Positions 54,148-63,186 of a stretch of 64,000 bases of DNA are shown here, piece by piece. Both the position numbers and the translations under genes were made by a program. The stretch comes from B1SED10-225 sp964501415. GTDB taxonomy: Bacteria > Bacillota_I > Bacilli_A > Izemoplasmatales > Izemoplasmataceae. The notes under the pieces were generated by a model. The model ran no database searches. It was not told where the DNA came from and was given only the letters and a program-made list of their open reading frames with translations. How positions within the stretch are numbered: the stretch's first letter is position 1; each line of letters begins with the position of its first letter. The DNA lies in NCBI GenBank assembly GCA_964501415.1, contig CAZCSL010000001.1, positions 113,189 through 177,188 on the forward strand, in the 5' to 3' direction.

Positions 54148-54240
54148 ATCAGAGTAACTGACCTTGCGTTAAGTGTTGTACCATGGGATGTCGGGTGCAA
54201 ACGAACACTTAGGTGGCGGTAAGGCAGTGCGTCCGCTGAT
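54148..54240 (+). promoter_or_regulatory. THF (tetrahydrofolate) riboswitch
   Basis: The conserved aptamer elements are present in order: CAGAGTA, GCGTTAAGTG, GGGATGTCG, AGGTGGCGGT and GTGCGTCCGCTGAT, with the closing stem ATCAG (54148-54152) pairing with CTGAT at the 3' end. The folT-type gene follows. THF binding should reduce expression of the transporter. Confidence 0.9.
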
Positions 54241-54276
54241 TTTACTTTATGATTACGTGATAAAGTAATGTTTGTG

Positions 54277-54307
54277 GACCTCTTGAAATGATTAGGAGGT
54301 TTTTTTA
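54277..54307 (+). terminator. Expression-platform hairpin of the THF riboswitch, overlapping the folT ribosome site
   Basis: GGACCTC-TTGAAATGATTAG-GAGGT pairs and runs into seven T. The 3' arm includes AGGAGG, the ribosome site of the following ATG, so the hairpin may act as terminator, ribosome-site mask, or both. A second hairpin (54243-54266, ACTTTAT/ATAAAGT) sits between aptamer and platform. Confidence 0.65.
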
Positions 54308-54308
54308 T

Positions 54309-54824
54309 ATGCAACAATCGCTACATTTAAGAAAAATGGTTTATGCAGGGATGTTTGCGGCCATGGGCGTGGTTTTAAAGGTCTTTGCGATTACCACAGG
54401 CGAATTTCGCGCGTCATTTTATGATTTACCGCTTTTTTTAGGCGGCATTGTTTTAGGGCCTATTTTTGGTTTAATTATGGGCTTTGCGGTAGATTGGCTT
54501 TACGTGATGATCCATCCGCTTGCCTTCAGTTTTAACCTCATGACGGTTTCAACGATGCTTTGGGGCTTTATGGGTGGTTTGATCTTTTATCAAAAAAAGC
54601 ACCTTAACATCTTTTTGTTAAGTGCGACGATCATTGCCACGAGTTTGATTGCGTTTAGTCTCAATTCTATTCAGCTTTACATTTGGGCAGGCTCAGGGAT
54701 GTTTGCAAAAATTCCGTTGCGCTTGTTATCCCTTGTAATAAAGTTGCCGATTCAAATCACGGTTATCAAGTACTTGCATGAACGCGTGATCGTTAGCTTT
54801 GCGATGAAAAGTTTAAGGGTTTAA
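54309..54824 (+). CDS. folT: ECF transporter S-component for folate, FolT type
   Basis: The 171-residue integral membrane protein resembles folate-type ECF S-components: LRKMVYAGMFAAMGVVLKVFAI, RASFYDLPLFLGGIVLGPIFGLIMGFAVDWL, then TVSTMLWGFMGGL, with about five or six helices. The folate assignment is backed mainly by the THF riboswitch upstream. Start ATG 54309 after AGGAGG; the in-frame ATG at 54288 lies in the hairpin. The ECF ATPase genes are not in this window. Confidence 0.85.
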   Translation: MQQSLHLRKMVYAGMFAAMGVVLKVFAITTGEFRASFYDLPLFLGGIVLGPIFGLIMGFAVDWLYVMIHPLAFSFNLMTVSTMLWGFMGGLIFYQKKHLNIFLLSATIIATSLIAFSLNSIQLYIWAGSGMFAKIPLRLLSLVIKLPIQITVIKYLHERVIVSFAMKSLRV

Positions 54825-54827
54825 GAA

Positions 54828-54858
54828 AAAAGGCGATGGGTTAACCATCGCCTTTTTG
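54828..54858. terminator. Bidirectional terminator between folT and GH13 gene
   Basis: AAAAAAGGCGATGG-GTTAA-CCATCGCCTTTTT is symmetric with A- and T-runs on both sides, serving both convergent genes. Confidence 0.9.
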
Positions 54859-54866
54859 TATGGAAG

Positions 54867-56900
54867 TTACGTTATTTTAGCTATTTTAACCTCACCAGGG
54901 CCCAAGTGGATATCAAGGGTTTGATGATCGAGAAATTGTGTGAACGCTCTAGGTTTCTCATGGGTTGAAAAAAGCAAGGTACCTTTTCTATCCGCACGTT
55001 TAACGGCGTTCGTAAAAAACTTAATGGAAGGGTATATTTTCTCTTCGTGGAAAGGGTTCAAGTTAGCGAGTACCAAAAAGAGTTCATCTTTGTCTTGATA
55101 GCTTAGTCCAATAAACATCGGATTGTCACTTTCTAAGGTTTTAAAAGCTTTTTTATCTTTCATCAGTGGCTCGATGGATTTGCGTAAAGGCAACAAGGTT
55201 TTTAAAATGGCAGGTAGTACATACCGTTTTTCATACGTATAATGTAACTGGTAACGGTCAAAAAGAGCCAGTTTGTTATAGTATGGATCATCAAGCATCA
55301 AGCGTTTTTGTTCCTTGATGGTCGCATCTAAACCTAAATTCATCGCCTGGGCTTCAAAAATCTCTAAACCGCTATTGATAAAGGGCACAGCATTCTTGGC
55401 AAACAAGTTTAAAACCAAGAGCGTTTTGGATAGGGTTTCTTTGCCTTCTCTAGCCGCAATTCTAGGTGTATCGTGTGTCTCAGGCGCGGCAAAAAACGGC
55501 AGCGGCGTATCATGATTTTCAGTGAAAAAGCGTTTGGCATTGCCACTAAATATTCTAGGTTGATCGACAAAGCCGTTACCAATCATGATATTATAGCCTT
55601 TTTGTTTCGCATCAAGCGCATATTCAGGGTCTAACTCCTCAGCAATAAAACCAAAATCAGGATCAATCGCCTTAGCCTTATTCATAATCATCTTTAATAA
55701 ATCGAGCGGTAAGGCATGCCCCATATCGATTCTTGCTCCGTCAATGCCATAAGTTTTTTGAAAATGCGGAATCACATTAGCGATGGTTTCCCAAAGGGCT
55801 TTATTGGGTTTTTCACCCGGATAAAGGTTTGATTTGATGGTATCGAATAAGATATAAGGAGGGACGTCTTTTTCTAAGTAAGGCTTGGCCTTTTTAGGAT
55901 GGTCGAAATATAATCTAAAAAAGGTCACATCGCTCCAAGGGGGTTGTTCATCGTTGATGTTATCAGAAAAAGCCGGTGCAACGGTTAAATTGAAGGCTTT
56001 TTCAATTTCATCCAAGAAGTTATCCTTTTTGATGAGCTTGTTAAATAACGCCTCATCTTTAGCCTTAGGGTTGATATCAAACAACTCGATATGCTTTTTT
56101 GTGCTTGGGCTTTTATAAATGCGGTCCAAATATTTTTCTTTTGGGGTCGTGTTAACCGCAATCCCTTTGATATGAGGGGAGGTATAGTTTTCTTTTTGGT
56201 CGGCTTTGATCCAGTAAAACCATTCAGGATGGTCTTTGATCATCTCAGAATCAATCGCGTTGGTTCTAGGAATGATATCGATCATCACGCGCATATCGAT
56301 GGCGTGCGCCGCTTCAACAAGCAACTTAAACTCTTCGTCGATAGTGAAACTATCTTTGATGAGGGCATCATGCATCGCTTCATCGAGTTTAAAGAAATCT
56401 TTAACGCCGTAAGGGCTGCCTAAATCGCCCTTCTTTTCATATCTGGAATACTGCATAATTGGCAGTAAATATAAGGTATTAATCCCGATGGATTTTAAAA
56501 ACGGCAGTAAGCATAACATCTTTAAAAAAGTGCCCGTTTCATTCAATCCATGCAGGTTATTATCTTCTAAATAGCCACTTCGGTCATGATCCCACGCCGC
56601 AGAGGTACGTACAAGCGCAGAGTATATTACGCTATCTTTTAACCATTCACCGTTGTTGTTAAGCTTTTTTTGCATGGATAAACTACCTGCTTGATTAGAA
56701 GCACTAGGTAAAAATACGTTTTCTAACAACTGCGCAAAAAACTGATGGGGATCAACCAAGACCTCACCGTTTTTCAAATAGGTAGCTTTTCTTTGATCAA
56801 AAGAAAAATGTTGCCACAAATCAGGGATACTATAACCCTTTATCTTTCCTGTGTTTTTTTTGAAATAACCGTGAAACCTTTGCATTAGTGATGTAGACAT
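54867..56900 (-). CDS. GH13 family cytoplasmic alpha-glucan enzyme
   Basis: The 677-residue protein has no signal peptide. The GH13 catalytic order is visible: INTLYLLPIMQYS, GIDGARIDMGHALP (nucleophile Asp), FGFIAEELDPEYAL (acid/base Glu) and ETHDTPRIA (third Asp). The YGVKDFFKLDEAM block resembles GlgE or maltosyltransferase-type GH13 members, so maltodextrin hydrolysis or glucanosyl transfer on glycogen is likely, but no exact reaction can be assigned. TATAAT for this strand lies at 56924-56929, and a cre-like palindrome lies about 40 bases further upstream, suggesting catabolite control. AAAGGAC precedes the start. Confidence 0.8.
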   Translation of the reverse strand: MSTSLMQRFHGYFKKNTGKIKGYSIPDLWQHFSFDQRKATYLKNGEVLVDPHQFFAQLLENVFLPSASNQAGSLSMQKKLNNNGEWLKDSVIYSALVRTSAAWDHDRSGYLEDNNLHGLNETGTFLKMLCLLPFLKSIGINTLYLLPIMQYSRYEKKGDLGSPYGVKDFFKLDEAMHDALIKDSFTIDEEFKLLVEAAHAIDMRVMIDIIPRTNAIDSEMIKDHPEWFYWIKADQKENYTSPHIKGIAVNTTPKEKYLDRIYKSPSTKKHIELFDINPKAKDEALFNKLIKKDNFLDEIEKAFNLTVAPAFSDNINDEQPPWSDVTFFRLYFDHPKKAKPYLEKDVPPYILFDTIKSNLYPGEKPNKALWETIANVIPHFQKTYGIDGARIDMGHALPLDLLKMIMNKAKAIDPDFGFIAEELDPEYALDAKQKGYNIMIGNGFVDQPRIFSGNAKRFFTENHDTPLPFFAAPETHDTPRIAAREGKETLSKTLLVLNLFAKNAVPFINSGLEIFEAQAMNLGLDATIKEQKRLMLDDPYYNKLALFDRYQLHYTYEKRYVLPAILKTLLPLRKSIEPLMKDKKAFKTLESDNPMFIGLSYQDKDELFLVLANLNPFHEEKIYPSIKFFTNAVKRADRKGTLLFSTHEKPRAFTQFLDHQTLDIHLGPGEVKIAKIT

Positions 56901-56923
56901 ATGACCCCGTCCTTTCTTTACTC

Positions 56924-56929
56924 ATTATA
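56924..56929 (-). promoter_or_regulatory. -10 box of the GH13 gene
   Basis: TATAAT on the minus strand, about 25 bases upstream of the start codon; the -35 region is weak (TTTTCT at 17 bases). Confidence 0.5.
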
Positions 56930-56967
56930 AAGTAGAAACGATAAAAAGAAAACAAAAAACCAAAACA

Positions 56968-56981
56968 AGTAAACGCTTACC
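56968..56981. promoter_or_regulatory. cre-like palindrome between GH13 gene and gpmI
   Basis: AGTAAACGCTTACC contains the symmetric core GTAAACGCTTAC and matches the cre consensus at 12 of 14 positions on either strand. It lies upstream of the divergent promoters of the GH13 gene and gpmI-eno, so CcpA could act on either. Confidence 0.55.
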
Positions 56982-57019
56982 TAAGCGTGCTTTTACTATC
57001 AATTACCCCGAAAAATTGT

Positions 57020-57025
57020 TATAAT
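57020..57025 (+). promoter_or_regulatory. -10 box of gpmI-eno
   Basis: TATAAT 20 bases before the gpmI start; no good -35 at 17 bases. Confidence 0.45.
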
Positions 57026-57044
57026 CTAGGCGAGAGGTGATTAC

Positions 57045-58562
57045 ATGAAAAAACCGATTGTACTGATTATTATGGATGGTCTTGGTTTAGCCAAAGCATC
57101 GAAAGGTAACGCCGTTACTTTGGCCGACAAACCCAACTTAGACCGTCTTATGGCAACTTACCCTAACAACACCTTAGAAGCGAGTGGCGAAGCCGTAGGG
57201 TTGCCTGAGGGACAAATGGGCAACAGCGAAGTTGGTCATTTGAACTTAGGGGCGGGTCGAATTGTCTATCAATCCTTAACCCGTATCCACCAAGCGATTA
57301 AAGATGGTAGTTTTTTTACCAATGAAGCGTATAAAAATGCTTTTGAGCACGTTAAAAAACATAAATCCAAGTTACACGTCATGGGTCTTTTAAGTGATGG
57401 AGGGGTTCATTCTCATATCGACCATTATAAAGCGATGGTAGATATGGCCAAAAAAGAAGGCGTTGATGAGCTTTATATCCATGCATTCTTAGATGGCCGC
57501 GATGTCCCACCTTCCTCAGCGATTAATTATACCGATGAGTTAGAAGCCCATATGAAAAAAGTCAACAAAGGCTCCTTGGCCTCGGTGCACGGGCGTTATT
57601 ACGCGATGGACCGCGATAAAAACTGGGTCAGAACGCAAAAAGCCTATGATATTTTGCTTGAAGGCAAAGGCGATGAAGCCAGCTCCGCAGAAGCCGGCAT
57701 CAAAGCCAATTATGATAAGGGTGTGACCGATGAATTTGTGATTCCTTTTATGATTGATAAAAAAGGTATCATTGAAGAAAATGATGCGGTCGTCTTTATG
57801 AATTTTAGACCCGACCGTGCGATTCAGTTATCTACGGCCTTAAGTAATCCAAGTGAAACAAACATCAAAGATGCCAAACCTTTTGATAACTTGCACTTTG
57901 TTTGTACCATGCATTATAATCAAAGCGTCAAAGGCTCCATTGCGTTTGGCCTTCAAGAATTAAGCGATATGTATGGTGAGGTCGTCAGCAAAGCAGGCTT
58001 AAAACAATTAAGAATCGCAGAAACCGAAAAATACGCCCATGTGACGTTCTTCTTTGATGGCGGGGAAGACAAAGAAATCAAAGGCTCTACCAGAGTCTTA
58101 GTCCCCTCACCAAAAGTGGCCACTTATGATATGCAACCCGAGATGAGTGCCTATAAAGTGACCGATAAAGTTTTAGAAGAACTGGACAAAGATATCCACG
58201 ATACCATCATATTAAATTATGCCAACTGTGATATGGTCGGTCATACCGGCGATATCGAAGCGGCGAAAAAGGCCGTTGAAGTGACCGATGAATGCGTGGG
58301 CGTGGTAACCAACAAAATCCTAGACAAAGGCGGCATCGCTTTGATTACCGCTGATCACGGCAACGCAGAAAAAATGCTTGATGAAAAAGGCGGGTCTCAT
58401 ACCGCCCATACCAATTCCTTAGTGCCCCTCATTATTACCGATCCTACTATCAAAATCAAAGACGGTGGCATCTTAGGGGATTTAGCGCCAACCATGTTAG
58501 ATTATTTAAACGTAGAACAACCCAAAGCAATGAGTGGTAAGTCCCTCATTGAAAACAAATAA
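57045..58562 (+). CDS. gpmI: 2,3-bisphosphoglycerate-independent phosphoglycerate mutase
   Basis: Interconverts 3- and 2-phosphoglycerate with Mn2+. The 505-residue protein begins KKPIVLIIMDGLGLAKASKGNAV (metal Asp), has the phosphoserine GLPEGQMGNSEVGHLNLGAG, HVMGLLSDGGVHSHIDH, FLDGRDVPPSSA and the closing metal ligands in ALITADHGNAEKM and KGGSHTAHT. Normal length. CGAGAGGTG precedes ATG 57045, and eno follows after 24 bases; the two form an operon as usual in this group. Confidence 0.97.
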   Translation: MKKPIVLIIMDGLGLAKASKGNAVTLADKPNLDRLMATYPNNTLEASGEAVGLPEGQMGNSEVGHLNLGAGRIVYQSLTRIHQAIKDGSFFTNEAYKNAFEHVKKHKSKLHVMGLLSDGGVHSHIDHYKAMVDMAKKEGVDELYIHAFLDGRDVPPSSAINYTDELEAHMKKVNKGSLASVHGRYYAMDRDKNWVRTQKAYDILLEGKGDEASSAEAGIKANYDKGVTDEFVIPFMIDKKGIIEENDAVVFMNFRPDRAIQLSTALSNPSETNIKDAKPFDNLHFVCTMHYNQSVKGSIAFGLQELSDMYGEVVSKAGLKQLRIAETEKYAHVTFFFDGGEDKEIKGSTRVLVPSPKVATYDMQPEMSAYKVTDKVLEELDKDIHDTIILNYANCDMVGHTGDIEAAKKAVEVTDECVGVVTNKILDKGGIALITADHGNAEKMLDEKGGSHTAHTNSLVPLIITDPTIKIKDGGILGDLAPTMLDYLNVEQPKAMSGKSLIENK

Positions 58563-58586
58563 GAATAAATTAAAGGAGAGTGTATT

Positions 58587-59876
58587 ATGCCTTATATTAC
58601 CGATGTATATGCAAGAGAAGTATTAGATTCAAGAGGCAACCCAACCATTGAAGTTGAGGTGTTTACCGACAGTGGGGCGTTTGGTTCTGCAATTGTCCCA
58701 AGCGGTGCTTCAACCGGAGAACATGAAGCTGTAGAATTAAGAGACAACGATAAAGACCGCTATTTAGGCAAAGGCGTCAGTAAAGCGGTGAAAAACGTCA
58801 ACGATTTAATCGCCCCAGAAATCGTCGGCATCGATGTGACCGAACAAGTGTTAATAGATACCTTGATGCGCGAGTTAGACGGGACCCCCAACAAATCCAA
58901 ACTTGGGGCCAACGCAATTTTAGGCGTATCCATGGCGTGTGCGCGCGCTGCGGCAGATTATGTAGGTCTACCCCTTTATAAGTATTTGGGCGGCTTTAAC
59001 GCCAAAACCCTCCCTACCCCTATGATGAATATCATTAACGGTGGGTCGCATGCCGATAATAACGTCGATTTCCAAGAATTTATGATTATGCCCGTAAAAG
59101 CCTTAACCTTTAAAGAAGCCTTAAGAGCAGGCGCTGAGGTATTCCATGCGCTTAAAAAAGTCTTAAAAGACAAAGGCTTAAATACCGCTGTGGGTGATGA
59201 AGGTGGCTTTGCGCCTAACCTCAAAAGCAACGAAGAAGCTTTAGAAGTCATCATCGAATCGATTGAAAAAGCGGGATACAAACCAGGCGAAGATATCTTA
59301 CTCGCTTTAGATGTGGCTTCAAGCGAATTTTATGACAAAGACAAAAACGCCTATGTTTTAGCCGGTGAAGGCAAAACCATGAGCGCCAAGGAATTAACGG
59401 CCTTTTATCAAGAACTCGTTAAAAAATATCCTATCGTTTCAATTGAAGATGGCTTAGATGAAAACGACTGGGATGGTTGGAAAATCATGACCGATGAACT
59501 CGGCGATAAAGTCCAACTCGTTGGGGATGACCTTTTAGTCACCAACACGGAAAAACTTAACAACGCCATTCAAAATGGCATTTGTAATTCCATTTTGATT
59601 AAAGTCAACCAAATCGGCACATTAACCGAAACCTTAGAAGCGATTGAAATGGCTAAACGCGCGGGTTATACCGCGGTTATCTCACACCGTAGTGGTGAGA
59701 CTGAAGATACGACGATTGCCGATATCGCGGTGGCGACTAATGCGGGTCAAATCAAAACCGGTTCCTTATCCAGAACGGACCGCATCGCTAAGTACAACCA
59801 ATTGCTCCGTATCGAAGATGAACTTTTAAATACCGCGCTTTACCAAGGCAAAGGTTGTTTTTATAACTTAAAGTAA
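58587..59876 (+). CDS. eno: Enolase
   Basis: Interconverts 2-phosphoglycerate and PEP. The 429-residue protein has AREVLDSRGNPTIEVEV, GASTGEHEAVELRD, NIINGGSHADNNVDFQEFMI, AVGDEGGFAPNL, LLALDVASSEFY, and SHRSGETEDTTIADIAVATNAGQIKTGS. All catalytic regions are intact. AAAGGAGAG precedes ATG 58587. Confidence 0.98.
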   Translation: MPYITDVYAREVLDSRGNPTIEVEVFTDSGAFGSAIVPSGASTGEHEAVELRDNDKDRYLGKGVSKAVKNVNDLIAPEIVGIDVTEQVLIDTLMRELDGTPNKSKLGANAILGVSMACARAAADYVGLPLYKYLGGFNAKTLPTPMMNIINGGSHADNNVDFQEFMIMPVKALTFKEALRAGAEVFHALKKVLKDKGLNTAVGDEGGFAPNLKSNEEALEVIIESIEKAGYKPGEDILLALDVASSEFYDKDKNAYVLAGEGKTMSAKELTAFYQELVKKYPIVSIEDGLDENDWDGWKIMTDELGDKVQLVGDDLLVTNTEKLNNAIQNGICNSILIKVNQIGTLTETLEAIEMAKRAGYTAVISHRSGETEDTTIADIAVATNAGQIKTGSLSRTDRIAKYNQLLRIEDELLNTALYQGKGCFYNLK

Positions 59877-59892
59877 TGATGCCTGCATAAAA

Positions 59893-59925
59893 AAACGCTC
59901 AGTCTTAACGGCTGAGCGTTTGTTT
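59893..59925. terminator. Terminator after eno, overlapping the 3' end of the convergent gene
   Basis: AACGCTCAG-TCTTAA-CGGCTGAGCGTT with T-runs in both directions. The stop codon of the convergent YczE-type gene lies inside the hairpin loop. Confidence 0.85.
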
Positions 59926-60558
59926 TGTAAAATAACTCATATAATTAGCGTGAAAACTTACCATCGGGCCGATCAACCCTGCCATAATCACACTGGCGGG
60001 TCCCACCGCCCCAAAGCGAACACCCGCGATAAAACCGATAATACTCGCCAGCGTAATCGCAAAAGCTTCGATAAAAATCCGTGCGGCCAAAAAGCTTTTC
60101 GTCCTAAAGAGTTTCATCATCACAAAGGTTAACTCTTCAAACACCATCGCAGGAAACCGCGTCATCACCACAGTGGCTAGACCAAACGTAAGCAGCACCA
60201 CCCCGATGATAATCAAAATCAGTCGAAAGATGAGCCCTTCAGGATAATAATCTCCAAAGATGATGATATCCCAAACGTCAATAAAAAAAGAAAGTGTCAC
60301 AACCGGAATCATGGAGATAAAAAACTTGGGGTTTTTGTTATACCAAACCACAAAGAGTATGATCGAAGTATTGATTAAAAACCCCGCGGTGCCAAGCGTA
60401 ATGCCCGTTAGTTCCCGCAAGTTATAGTTAACCGTATCCCAAGGGCCGGCCCCAAGGTTGGTCCGGATGATCAAGTTAATGCCAAAGGCGATGATAAAAA
60501 GGCCTAAAACATAAAAAAGCACCCTAATGGCAAATTTCGTTTTGTTGATTTCTTGCAT
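59905..60558 (-). CDS. YczE/YyaS-type integral membrane protein
   Basis: The 217-residue protein has about five hydrophobic segments: FAIRVLFYVLGLFIIAFGINLIIRTNLGAGPWDTVNYN (typical YczE N-terminus with LGAGPWD), TLGTAGFLINTSIILFVVW, PVVTLSFFIDVWD, and GVVLLTFGLATVV. It is related to YitT-type proteins; function unknown. The last codons and stop lie within the eno terminator hairpin. Confidence 0.8.
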   Translation of the reverse strand: MQEINKTKFAIRVLFYVLGLFIIAFGINLIIRTNLGAGPWDTVNYNLRELTGITLGTAGFLINTSIILFVVWYNKNPKFFISMIPVVTLSFFIDVWDIIIFGDYYPEGLIFRLILIIIGVVLLTFGLATVVMTRFPAMVFEELTFVMMKLFRTKSFLAARIFIEAFAITLASIIGFIAGVRFGAVGPASVIMAGLIGPMVSFHANYMSYFTKQTLSR

Positions 60559-60716
60559 GTTATCACACCAAGTCTTATTTAATCTTAAATACTATTCTAT
60601 CACTTTTTTTAAAAACCTCAATTAAAAGTGACCACATTATGGATAATCGTCAAAAAAGATTGACAATTACGCGTTTTTTGGTAGTATATGATAGAGTAAA
60701 AATATAGTGAACCTAC

Positions 60717-60745
60717 TTGATTTTACCGCCAAGAAATCCTATAAT
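60717..60745 (+). promoter_or_regulatory. Promoter of secG-rnr-smpB
   Basis: TTGATT (60717-60722), 17-base spacer, TATAAT (60740-60745). A further TTGACA at about 60659 could belong to a second promoter. The rest of the 60559-60803 intergenic space shows nothing else clear. Confidence 0.7.
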
Positions 60746-60803
60746 GGACTTGGTATTTTATAAACTATGAAACCGTGTTACATGGCGTTAGGAGGCAAAT
60801 GAC

Positions 60804-61022
60804 ATGCGCATACAAGATATCCTTTTATTAATGGTTGCGGTCGTATTGATTACCTTAGTGGTCGTTCAATCAACCAAGGACAACGCAGCCAATGCTTTTA
60901 GTGGCGAAAAGTCCGAGTTATTCAGTCATTCAAAAGAGCGTGGCTTTGATTTATTTTTAAGCAGAACCACCTTAGGCGCTTCAGTACTGTTTATCGCTTT
61001 GGCCATATGGGCCATGATTTAA
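60804..61022 (+). CDS. secG: Protein translocase subunit SecG
   Basis: Small membrane subunit of the Sec channel. The 72-residue protein has two hydrophobic segments (about 6-22 and 53-71) and the SecG middle pattern NAANAFSGEKSELFSHSKERGFDLFLSRTT. GTTAGGAGGCA precedes ATG 60804. The gene starts the cluster secG-rnr-smpB-ssrA found in Bacillota. Confidence 0.92.
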   Translation: MRIQDILLLMVAVVLITLVVVQSTKDNAANAFSGEKSELFSHSKERGFDLFLSRTTLGASVLFIALAIWAMI

Positions 61023-61047
61023 GGACACCTCGCGTGTTCTTTTTTTC
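61023..61047 (+). terminator. Attenuator-like hairpin between secG and rnr
   Basis: GGACAC-CTCGC-GTGTTC followed by seven T. It would lower rnr expression relative to secG. Confidence 0.6.
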
Positions 61048-61062
61048 ACTTAGGAGAGTTTT

Positions 61063-63186
61063 ATGAAAGAAAAAGTCTTACACTTTTTAGCCCAAGAAAA
61101 GGGCAAACGCTATTCGATCAGCGAGTTATACCAAGCTTTAGACTTAAGCGATAGCGACCAATACAAAGACCTTGCCAAAACGATTAACGCGCTTGAAGAA
61201 GAAGCGCTTATTTTGCCAAACGATAAAAACCAATATACCTTAATCGAATATACTACCTACATCAAAGGCACCTTGGATGTTAAAGACAAAGGGTTTGCCT
61301 TTTTGATGAGCGATGACGACGAAGACGATATCTATATCCCACCCAACAAATTAAAAGATGCGATGAATCACGACTATGTCTTAGCGTTGGTCGAAAAAAG
61401 CCCCAAAGGCTTTAAAAAAGAAGGCGAAGTCAAACGCATCATCAAAAGATATACCACCCATATCATCGGCACTTTGATCAAACGCCGAGATACCTACCAA
61501 ATTCTAAGCGACGACAAAAGTATCAAAGCCGATATTATTGTCCCAGATGAACATCTTAATGGGGCCAAAAAACACGATAAAGTCAAAGCCGAAATCACTT
61601 CCTATTTATACGAAGATCAAATCGTATGTAAAATCACCCGCGTACTTGGACACATGCACGCCTCAGGCGTCGATATTTTAAGTAAAATTCTAAAACACAA
61701 CATCGATGAAACCTTTCCTAAAGACGCCTTAGACCAAGCGAGCCAATATAAAACCTTAGATGCAGATTTTGAAAACCGCCGCGATTTAAGAGACCGTTTG
61801 ATCTTCACCATCGATGGTGAAGATGCCAAAGACTTTGATGATGCCATTGAAGTTTCTAAAAATGAAGATGGCTCATACTTTTTGGGTGTACATATCGCCG
61901 ATGTTTCACACTACGTCACAGAAAACACGCCCCTAGATAAAGAAGCCTTTCACCGCGGCACAAGCATTTATTTAGTCGATCGCGTAATCCCGATGTTACC
62001 AGAGAATCTATCGAACAATCTTTGTTCCTTAATGCCTGAGGTTGACCGTTTTGCGATGTCTTGTGAAATGCATATCAGCCCTGAGGGGAAGGTGAAAAAA
62101 CACGAGATTTTTCAAAGCGTCATTCAAAGCAAAGCCCGTATGACCTACACCAAAGTAAACAAGCTCTTAAAAGGCGATAAGGAACTAAGCAAACACTATG
62201 ACTTTTTAATGGACAGCTTAAAACCGATGAGCGAACTCGCGCGCATCTTGCGTGAAAAACGCCATCAAAAAGGCTCCTTGGATTTTGAAACCGATGAAGC
62301 TTATATCAAGTTAAACAAACAAGGTAAAGCCATCGATGTTAAGCTAAGAGAGCGCGGCGAGAGCGAACGCATTATTGAAGAATTTATGTTAATTGCCAAC
62401 CAAACCGTCGCACAGCATATCGATTGGATGAATCTACCCTTTATCTACCGCGTCCATGAAGAGCCCAAAGCCGAAAAACTGGAAAAATTGATCACGATGG
62501 CCAAAGCCTTAGGCTTTAGCGTGAAAGGCAAAAAAACTATCACGCACCAAGCGCTGCAAAAACTACTTAAAAAAGTTGAAGATACCGCGAGTGAAAAAGG
62601 CATTAACATGCTCGCTTTAAGAAGCATGCAAAAGGCCGAATATAGCCCCCATAACCTAGGCCATTTTGGTTTGGCATTTTCCCATTACACCCACTTCACT
62701 TCACCGATCAGACGCTATCCCGATCTCATGGTACACCGTTTATTAAGAACCTATTTATTAGAAAAAAAACTCGATAAAGAAACGATTCATCACTACGATG
62801 ATTTAATGATGAGCATCGCTAAGGACACCAGTAAAAAAGAACGTAACGCCATCAACTTAGAACGCGATGTCCTCGATATGAAAAAGGCCGAATACATGGC
62901 CGATAAGATTGGTCAGACATTCGAAGGGCAAATCTCAAGTGTAACGAGTTTTGGCCTTTATGTCAGTTTGCCCAACACCGTAGAAGGCTTGATTCATATT
63001 AGCGAATTAGACGATTATTACGTATTCAATGAAGACTTACTCACCTTAGTAGGCAGACACAAACGCCACGTCTACCGCATCGGTCAAAAAGTCAAAGTCA
63101 AATTAGAAAGCGTCAATGTGGCTGAGGGTGAAATCGATTTTTCAATCGTTGGAGGTCAATCAGATGAAAACCGTCGCGCGCAATAA
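61063..63186 (+). CDS. rnr: Ribonuclease R
   Basis: Processive 3'-5' exoribonuclease, partner of tmRNA in degrading defective messages. The 707-residue protein has a winged-helix N-terminus (KEKVLHFLAQEKGKRYSISEL), two cold-shock domains, the RNB domain with FTIDGEDAKDFDDAIEVSK (metal Asp residues) and HFTSPIRRYPDLMVHRLL, and the C-terminal S1 domain QISSVTSFGLYVSLPNTVEGLIHISEL. It ends soon after the S1 domain with no lysine-rich tail. TTAGGAGAG precedes ATG 61063. Overlaps smpB by 23 bases. Confidence 0.96.
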   Translation: MKEKVLHFLAQEKGKRYSISELYQALDLSDSDQYKDLAKTINALEEEALILPNDKNQYTLIEYTTYIKGTLDVKDKGFAFLMSDDDEDDIYIPPNKLKDAMNHDYVLALVEKSPKGFKKEGEVKRIIKRYTTHIIGTLIKRRDTYQILSDDKSIKADIIVPDEHLNGAKKHDKVKAEITSYLYEDQIVCKITRVLGHMHASGVDILSKILKHNIDETFPKDALDQASQYKTLDADFENRRDLRDRLIFTIDGEDAKDFDDAIEVSKNEDGSYFLGVHIADVSHYVTENTPLDKEAFHRGTSIYLVDRVIPMLPENLSNNLCSLMPEVDRFAMSCEMHISPEGKVKKHEIFQSVIQSKARMTYTKVNKLLKGDKELSKHYDFLMDSLKPMSELARILREKRHQKGSLDFETDEAYIKLNKQGKAIDVKLRERGESERIIEEFMLIANQTVAQHIDWMNLPFIYRVHEEPKAEKLEKLITMAKALGFSVKGKKTITHQALQKLLKKVEDTASEKGINMLALRSMQKAEYSPHNLGHFGLAFSHYTHFTSPIRRYPDLMVHRLLRTYLLEKKLDKETIHHYDDLMMSIAKDTSKKERNAINLERDVLDMKKAEYMADKIGQTFEGQISSVTSFGLYVSLPNTVEGLIHISELDDYYVFNEDLLTLVGRHKRHVYRIGQKVKVKLESVNVAEGEIDFSIVGGQSDENRRAQ

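Noticed and set aside
60600..60715. A small RNA gene or riboswitch in the space before secG
   Set aside because: Only promoter-like elements were seen; no conserved aptamer motif or clear hairpin-terminator unit.
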